DNA of 64,000 bases, taken from Akanthomyces muscarius (Eukaryota; Ascomycota; Sordariomycetes; Hypocreales; Cordycipitaceae). Under the pieces are notes generated by a model, which ran no database searches, was not told the DNA's origin, and worked only from the letters and a program-made list of their open reading frames with translations. Within the stretch, counting starts at the first letter, position 1. Each line of letters starts with the position of its first letter. Where the stretch lies: the NCBI RefSeq assembly GCF_028009165.1, contig NC_079241.1, forward strand, positions 1-64,000, read 5' to 3'. Below, piece after piece: positions 57,527 to 64,000 of this stretch. Made by a program: the position numbers and the translations under genes.

Positions 57527-59099
57527 TTAGCCCTTGGTGTTCAATTTCCACCCGACCATGCGGCCTCTAAGCCAGACCATGAAAGCAAACGCAACCAAGT
57601 AATTCAGGCCACTAAATAGAGCAGCATAGTCATAAACTTTGTCTGAAGTCTTGTCCACAATAGCACCACCGATAGGAGGACTAGTCAGGCAGCCTATTCC
57701 GGCGATGGCAAAGATCGTGCCCATGCGATAACCAACCTCCTTAATTGGCGAAATTGACATGATGAGCACAGGACCAAGACCAATACAAGCTCCAGAGCCA
57801 ATACCAAACAGTACAGCAAAGGCGTAAGAGGCCCCTGCGCTGTGGCCAGGCAGCCAGATTCCAAGTACAACGACGGCACTGAACAGGATCATGAGAATCG
57901 TGACGTTGAAGCGGCCGTACTTGTCAGCAGCCACATTTGGTACAGTGCGTCCGATAAAACTTTACCACGGTTAGCTTGTATTTAAATGAGGATATCGGCA
58001 AGACTATGACTTCTTACCTAGCTCCGTTCAAAATAGGGATGAGATTGAATGCATCCTTGGGCGTCATTCCATACCGGATACCGGCCGAAACAATGTAGTC
58101 AAATGGCACAAACATGGCCCCTATTTTAATGATTAGCAATTTTCCAAAAATAGAAAAACTCTAACGGAGAACGAGCCAGTAGATAGACTTACAGTAAAGG
58201 AAGAAACTGGCAAAGCACATGATGATATAGTTGGTTTCACGCATCGGGCGAAGATGCTTAGCAAGGTCAAATGGTTTGCGAACGTGGTTCAGGTTAGATG
58301 AAATTGTCAGATTGGTAATTACCAAAAGGAACAAAATCAGGAAAGCGCTTGTGCGAATGGCCCAGGCGAAACCAATGGAAGGGATGAGATGAGTGACCAT
58401 GATGGGAAAGATGACGCCTCCAAGTGACGAGCCAGCAATGGTCAGTCCACCGGCGATGGCACGCTTCTTCTTGAAATACGTCATGGGCTAAAATCGAACA
58501 AGTTAGAAATTGTTGGTAATAGTATTTCGACTTGATACACCTACAGCAGTCATGGATGGAGTGAAGACGAGTGAGGCGCCAATACCTGAGCAGACAGACT
58601 GGCTGAGGGCAAATTGGTAATATTCTTTCGACAGGCTAGTCATCATGAGTCCAAAAACATGTAGAATTGTTCCGATAAAGACAGGAAGACGAGGGCCATA
58701 GTTGTCGAAGAGCCAGCCAGCCAAGGGGGACATGAAGAGCATAAAGAAGACTGCGAGACGTTGATGGTCAGTATTGTGAATAGGGCGAAATGATCAGCTA
58801 GATGACTTACATTCCATAGATGTAATCCAAGACACAGTCGACTTGTTGTAGTTCTTGAGCTGGTCTCGCTCGTACTCAGCCTGGAACAGTGCGATGCAGT
58901 TGACCCAGCCAAACGACACAAACATGGCGCAAGAAGCACCAATCAGACTCAGCCAAGCCTTGGTACCACCCTCAGGGGCTTCGTCTTCTGGTGCCTGCTC
59001 ATCTTTAGGAGAACTCGAGGAATTATCAAGTGTGTTGGAGTTGGGCTCAAGTGCCTTTTCCAAGGCAGAGCTGGACGAGGTTTCGGTCGCCGTAGTCAT
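57527..59099 (-). CDS. MFS transporter, monocarboxylate-transporter-like
   Basis: Exons are 59099-58811, 58750-58545, 58487-58193, 58120-58018 and 57959-57527, with four GT-AG introns of 56-72 bp, giving 441 residues. An acidic Ser-rich cytosolic N-terminus (about 48 residues) is followed by a polytopic membrane protein: [61 protein letters not shown] and [14 protein letters not shown] are hallmarks of the fungal monocarboxylate-permease branch of the major facilitator superfamily. About 12 membrane helices are expected. In a biosynthetic cluster it likely exports the product or moves a precursor; direction cannot be read from sequence. It shares a divergent promoter region with the FAD oxidoreductase gene. 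Confidence 0.9.
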
Positions 59100-59490
59100 T
59101 GTGTAGCAAGTGAATAGCAAGGTGCCTTTTTAGAGTTGAATCTGCTGATGCGTAAGAATTGAACAATGTGGTGGGAGGCTGAAATGGCATATAAATAATA
59201 TTTCCAGGGTCTGAGATCAATCGGAAAACTTGTTCGGTGAATTCGGCGACGGACTTAAGGAATGAAAGGTTCACAAGATGTAAGTCACGAACTCCGCCGC
59301 GGAGCCCTCCGTGGACCCTTCCGCGGCACCCTCCGTGGAGGCGCATGCGGAAGATGGACCTTACCGCAAACGCGGTACGTCATTGCTCAACATATTATCT
59401 GAACTAGATCTTTTAAAATATTTTTTTTTCCCTTTTAATCGTTTCAAACACCTAGTTCTTCAAATCTAATCTTGTCCCAACTCTTGCAAC
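59100..59490. promoter_or_regulatory. Divergent promoter region of transporter and FAD oxidoreductase
   Basis: One TCGGAAAA element at 59221-59228, then the 12-bp repeat copy B (59284-59365), then a T-rich tract (59409-59440) close to the FAD oxidoreductase start. Confidence 0.45.
59284..59365. repeat. Degenerate 12-bp GC-rich tandem repeat, copy B
   Basis: The run cacgaactccgccgcggagc leads into 12-bp units ccgcggagccct, ccgtggaccctt, ccgcggcaccct and ccgtggaggcgc. It shares both its lead-in and its closing segment (gaagatggacctta versus gaggaaggtaccta) with copy A at 55650-55730. It lies between two divergent cluster genes. Confidence 0.6.
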
Positions 59491-60960
59491 ATGACCGACG
59501 CCATCGAGTTCTATCGCAAAGCCTTGAGTGCCATGCTGGGCCTCACGCTTACACGCACCGTACAGCAGGTTCAAGCAGTGGGCCACCGATGGATGTACAG
59601 AGCGACTGAAAACACCAAAAACGTCGTCGTCATTGGCGGCTCCTACGCTGGGCTGTGGCTAGCTCGACGCTTGAGCGAGACGCTACCTACAGGCTACAAG
59701 GCTGTCCTGGTCGAGCGCAACAGCCACTTTAACCATCTGTTTGCCTTCCCGCGCTACGGCGTGGTTCCTGGTATCGAGCATCAAGCCTTTATCCCTTACG
59801 ATAATATCTCTACATTTGGTCCACCTGGAATCCTGCAGCACATTCGCGGCTCTGCTGTCAGCATCTCGTCGAACCAGGTTCGCTTCCAATCTGGTGAGAC
59901 CCTTGACTACGAGTACCTAGCCATCGCCACTGGTTCTTGGCAGCCACCCCCATCCAAGGCTGTGTCTTTGGATAAGGAGGGTGCTTGCGCGGAATTGCAA
60001 AGCTCGCAACAGAAAATTCAGGATGCCAATCGCATTGCCATTGTGGGAGGCGGACCTGTAGGAATCCAAATTGCAACCGACATCGCGGCGTACTTTCCGG
60101 GGAAGAATGTTACTCTAGTTCATTCTCGCCCTCAGTTGCTGAACAACTTTGGACCAAAACTGCATGAAAACGTTGTCGAGGCCATGTCACGCCTAAACAT
60201 CAATGTCGTTTTGGGTGAAAGACCGCAAGTCGGCCAAGGTGGTGAACTGGCGTTCAAAGACGGAAAGAAGTCGCAGTACGATCTAGTGGTACGTATTCGT
60301 ATACTTATTGAACGTTACTTACGAGCACTGCAAATACTGACCAATCCCTCCGTGGTTGTTAGATCCCATGCACTGGACAACGCCCCAACTCGGCCATTCT
60401 CGAACAGCTTGTGCCATCGGCCGTCTGCCCCACGACAAAACAAATCAAGGTAAAGCCCACGATGCAAATCCAAGACGAGACACACAAATACGAAAACATC
60501 TTTGCTGTGGGGGATGTCGCGAAGACGGGTGGCCCACGAATGGCGCGCGCAGCTCGTGCTCAGGCAGATATCATCACATCCAACATTCTTTCCATGATCA
60601 ATGAGCAAAAGCCATCGACCTTCTACAGCCCCCAAATTTACGAGGGTGTCATTAAATTGACACTTGGAAAGGTAAGAGAGCATCCATTCTTCATATGAAC
60701 CGCATCGGAAACTGACACACGTACAGGGTAACTACATCTACTATGGAAACGACGAGGGTGGCAAGGAGGTTTGGATCAACGGCACTGACAAGAGTGACGA
60801 CCTCAACATTGGTCATGCATGGGAGGGCCTCAATACGAAGCTTCAACCATCTGTACCATCATCCCCATCGTACGCGCCTTCGCAGAGTCGTAATCCGACT
60901 CACGGCCAGCCGACAAAGTCTCAGCGACGTGTTGGCAGACAGGGAAAATTGCGAGATTAA
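59491..60960 (+). CDS. AIF-like FAD/NAD(P)-dependent oxidoreductase
   Basis: Exons are 59491-60288, 60363-60671 and 60727-60960, all GT-AG and phase 0, giving 446 residues. Motifs: VVVIGGSYAGLWLARRL (FAD-binding Rossmann fold, residues 45-61), RIAIVGGGPVGIQIATDIA (NAD(P)H-binding, 181-199) and ENIFAVGDVAKTGGPRMARA (FAD contact with Asp317). This is the Pyr_redox_2 architecture of apoptosis-inducing-factor-like, quinone-reductase-type proteins. In fungal clusters such enzymes have been found as tailoring oxidoreductases, but the reaction here is unknown; quinone or enone reduction and redox protection are both possible. The C-terminal 40 residues are Ser/Pro-rich and basic and look disordered. 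The N-terminus has a mild amphipathic helix, so membrane or mitochondrial association is possible. Confidence 0.9.
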
Positions 60961-61099
60961 TTACAGCACTTGTAAGATGGAGTGGTAATGTTTCTTTTTG
61001 ATAGATTTCCGGCTTTGTTTTTGTGTTATTCACATAGCTGCAGTTTTTAATTATGAATTAGTAGCCAATTCATACTTTGTTACAAAAGGAAGTGCAGTG

Positions 61100-63522
61100 T
61101 CAACCCATATTGGCGCCAACGTCCGAAAAGAAAATATCCCAATCCGTATCGTTGAAAGTTGATCCAACAGAAAAAAAGTCGTCCCAGAGCTTATCAAGTA
61201 CGATATCAGGTGGTGTATTGACGTCTGCAGCTTCTTCTTCAATTACTGGCATCTCATCCGCTGCATTTCCATGCCCGCCAGTGCCTGTGAATGGTTCTGA
61301 AGGCGGCAGATTTCCAACGTTAGATGTTGACATGGATGATCTAGATCGTGTAGCCATTCGTCTCTGCTGGAGTGACGGTGGCACTACAAGAGGACCTATG
61401 TCTTGAGCAGATGAGTTGGTGTTGTCGGTATCGTCTTCGCGCACATGGTTCTTCAAAGTACTGCGGAGGTTGCGCACCGCGTTCTGAAACGACTGCACCA
61501 TAGATTGACCACTGGACATGTCCTCATCAGACGTGCCATTGACTGGTACTAGCTTGGCGTTCAAATCATGCTCCAGAGCGCGACAAGCTCTAAGAACCTC
61601 TTGCTTGCGACGGGGCGCGTGTACCTTGTCGGGGTTGAAGCATGCATCCATGGCCAAGATGATGGCGGCATTTAGAAAATGCTGCATAACATACGTAAAC
61701 GATCCGACACTGTGGTTGTACATGACGCGGTTTCTAATGTGCACGACTATTTCCGCCGACTGAATGCATTGAAGGCGCGATTCTCCATACTCTGGCTGTC
61801 TCGAGCCTCGTATTAAAAACGGTCGATGAAGGCGTGCTAGCTGCGTATGAAGCACGAAGTTGATGAGGTACCGTTGCCATTCCAGATGTGGCATCTCACG
61901 AATAAGTGCAGCGTGAGCCCTTTCATCCTCGATGGTTAATTGGAAGAATGGTGGCAGAGACTCGATGAAGCGTTTGTACTTTTGATTCATTACCTTGACA
62001 TTTTCGTACAGCTCGGCGCAGCTCTCCAGGGCCGGCGAGGAGAAGAATGACACTGGTAGGTTATCGACAACTTCTCGTGCCAAAGTCGCAGACTGAATGC
62101 GATGAATAAAGTACGTCATGGATGTAGGTTTGGTGAGAGGTAGCGCGTAGGATTCTTCCGTGAGAAATGTTGTACCTTGAGGTATATTTGTGTCTTCAAC
62201 ATTGCTTGGATGATCCGTCTCCATTTGCTGAGGATGTAGCAAATACGTCCCCTCGTTTGGTCCGCTGTTATACGACATGAGCCTTGGAAGGGTTAGCAGA
62301 AACAGCAGCTACGAATACGAGGTACATACCAGTCAGAGGCAGCCATATGCCACCAAATACGCCTTTTCACCTCTACATCCACCATGTCGGCGCCATTCTT
62401 GCGTCGTTCTTCACGGCTCGGGCGTGAATCCAAGCGATGGAGCTTCATAACCCGCGCCATTTGAATGCCATATGCACTCAATACATTGAAGTTTTTGCGA
62501 AGACCTTCCATCTGCGTGCATAAGTGAGCCAGGCTAACAATTGTCTGCAACGCCGGGACAGAGGGAGGCGCTGGGGGGTCCGTAAGTAGTTGCACAGCTT
62601 GTTGAGCCCAGATTTCGGCTAGAGCTTGCTGGGAGTGGCCATGCAGCGAAGGCGATTCGAACTGAAAGTCATGTTTCGATACGTATACACTTCCAGCAAA
62701 GATGCACAAGAAAAAGGCCAGTTGTGTGGCTGAAGGCGTGCGGCCTGCGTTCAGGTCATGATACAGCGCGTCAAGCATATTCCATGCTGTAGGCCTATGC
62801 AGTATGCGGTAGGTGGCGTCGACAGACTGTGTGTAATGATCCAAAAGTGCAGTGGCGTCGTCAAAGACTGGGAAGTCGCGTATGATATTGTCCATGTCTA
62901 CATTCATGGAGGCTGGCGTTGAGCTTGCGCCTGGGACATCCTGTGAGAGTACAGTCAGTAGACTTGATTCAACAAATGGGGCAGCCTCGCAATAACGTAC
63001 TTCTGTCAAGAGCCCTTCAAGCCACTGCGACGTTTTTTGCTGCTCCTCGTCATGATTTACTGTGCGGAAGCTGGTGTGATGAGTTGGTTGGGCAGTTCTT
63101 GAGACAGGCTCCCGTTGGGAAAATACGGCACGTTCCAGCCTCGCCACACGCTCTGCCAGATCTAGATTGTCCCGTCTGTGACGATCTATCAGACAAATTG
63201 CATATCCAAAGGATTGGGTAATAATAGGCTTACGTTGGATGCGGGCTGTCACCAATCAGTGACGGTACTGAAACTGCTGGGGCAGGGGCGTGTCCTCGGT
63301 CTGCCTGACGTGGTTAATGATGTTTGGCGCGCGTTGGGGGGAGGCTGTCCGCATTCACCCACCAGCTCCGTAGATGCAGTCTTTGTTGCGAGATCGACAG
63401 TTGAAACATGATGGGCGGCCACGATCGCATTTTAATTTCCGCGACCGACAAAACTGGCATGATACTGGTTGTTGAACGTACGGCCTATCGTCGAACGGTG
63501 TGGATGGGGCCGACCTTTTCAT
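61100..63522 (-). CDS. Zn2Cys6 transcription factor, probable cluster regulator
   Basis: Preferred exons are 63522-63363, 63267-63234, 63175-63001, 62940-62330 and 62282-61100, giving 720 residues. The start MKRSAPSTPF at 63522 places the zinc cluster at residues 22-49 (Cys22, 25, 32, 39, 42 and 49; CX2CX6CX6CX2CX6C). A leucine-type coiled coil follows (LDLAERVARLERAV), then a fungal-specific regulator domain with LLDHYTQSVDATYRILHRPT, FAGSVYVS and VKRRIWWHMAASDW. An alternative to the small second exon is one 177-bp intron (63186-63362); both keep frame. The 60-bp intron at 62941-63000 is also open if retained. As the only intact Zn2Cys6 gene seen in the window, located at the cluster edge, it is the natural candidate to bind the CGG-containing element repeated upstream of the cluster genes. 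Its own upstream region lacks a perfect copy. Confidence 0.88.
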
Positions 63523-64000
63523 CTTGACATGCGCAAGGGAAAGGCGAAGTCGTTGGTTGACATTTGCCAACTGCCTCCCTGTACTTTCAATACGATGTAG
63601 CAGATGAAACAAGTTGGGCGTGTCATTTTCAGCCCCCATGCAGTGGGCCGGGAGGCTGCCTGAGCCACAGCACGTGTTCAGCTGTGGCAACAGCGCCAGG
63701 CTTCTGCGGTAACGTCGGCCACCCACTTCTTGGCCCTACCCACATCTCGGCGCGACACGCGTCTTTAACACCACTTTCTAAATGACACATAATAAATCTA
63801 AAAAACATTATAATAACATAATAAATACACTATTAGATATAAAATTAACTAAATAATCACTCTATAGCTTTAATTCTTAGAATATTATATATAACCCCTA
63901 TTAGTTATATCTTAAACTAGCTATATATATTTTTAATATCTATAATTTTAATAAAGATAGAATTAGGGTTAGAATTAACTTTCTTCTATTATTTTTATAG
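63523..64000. other. Cluster edge passing into AT-rich RIP-like DNA
   Basis: From 63523 to about 63780 is the upstream region of the regulator gene. From about 63785 the sequence becomes very AT-rich with no frames, and contains a short telomere-like attagggttag near 63964. This marks the right border of the intact cluster. Confidence 0.5.

Overview
This window looks like a subtelomeric segment of a filamentous ascomycete chromosome; Hypocreales-like Sordariomycetes is my best guess, not proven. Four things support this: genes with many short GT-AG introns (about 50-110 bp), Zn2Cys6 regulators, degenerate TTAGGG-like arrays, and AT-rich blocks in which old transposons have been mutated C-to-T and G-to-A (repeat-induced point mutation, RIP).

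Layout. 1-8.5 kb is repetitive: telomere-like arrays, tandem repeats, and a non-LTR retrotransposon (about 2.4-6.7 kb) with CCHH fingers, reverse transcriptase and a restriction-like endonuclease, split by one in-frame stop. 8.5-20 kb holds a few accessory genes: a SET-domain gene cut short at its C-terminus, a small Cys-rich gene, a four-exon secreted protein of unknown function, and a very long unrecognised protein gene. 21.7-30.1 kb is one Zn2Cys6 regulator gene broken in two by a RIP-mutated Copia-like LTR element with a perfect 5-bp target duplication; the point mutations run on into the host exon. 30.7-33 kb carries hAT and Helitron remnants and a short tandem repeat.

33.5-63.5 kb is an apparently intact biosynthetic gene cluster. 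It encodes a 4036-residue hybrid polyketide synthase-nonribosomal peptide synthetase (KS-AT-DH-MT-ER0-KR-ACP-C-A-T-R*), two cytochrome P450s, a trans-acting enoyl reductase, an FAD monooxygenase, a short-chain dehydrogenase, an MFS transporter, an AIF-like FAD oxidoreductase and a Zn2Cys6 activator. The synthetase and trans-enoyl reductase should build a methylated polyketide joined to one amino acid. The release domain lacks its catalytic Tyr, which predicts Dieckmann release of a tetramic acid. P450 ring expansion to a 2-pyridone and further oxidation are then plausible by analogy with tenellin-type clusters. The product is not known to me.

An 8-bp element, TCGGAAAA or TTTTCCGR, recurs ten times in the five 5' intergenic regions of the cluster and was not seen in its three tail-to-tail regions, so it is a candidate binding site for the cluster regulator. 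A degenerate 12-bp GC-rich tandem repeat occurs at two separate places in the cluster. The right edge (63.8-64.0 kb) returns to AT-rich, RIP-like sequence. Exon boundaries given here were read by eye from splice signals and frame, and need transcript support.
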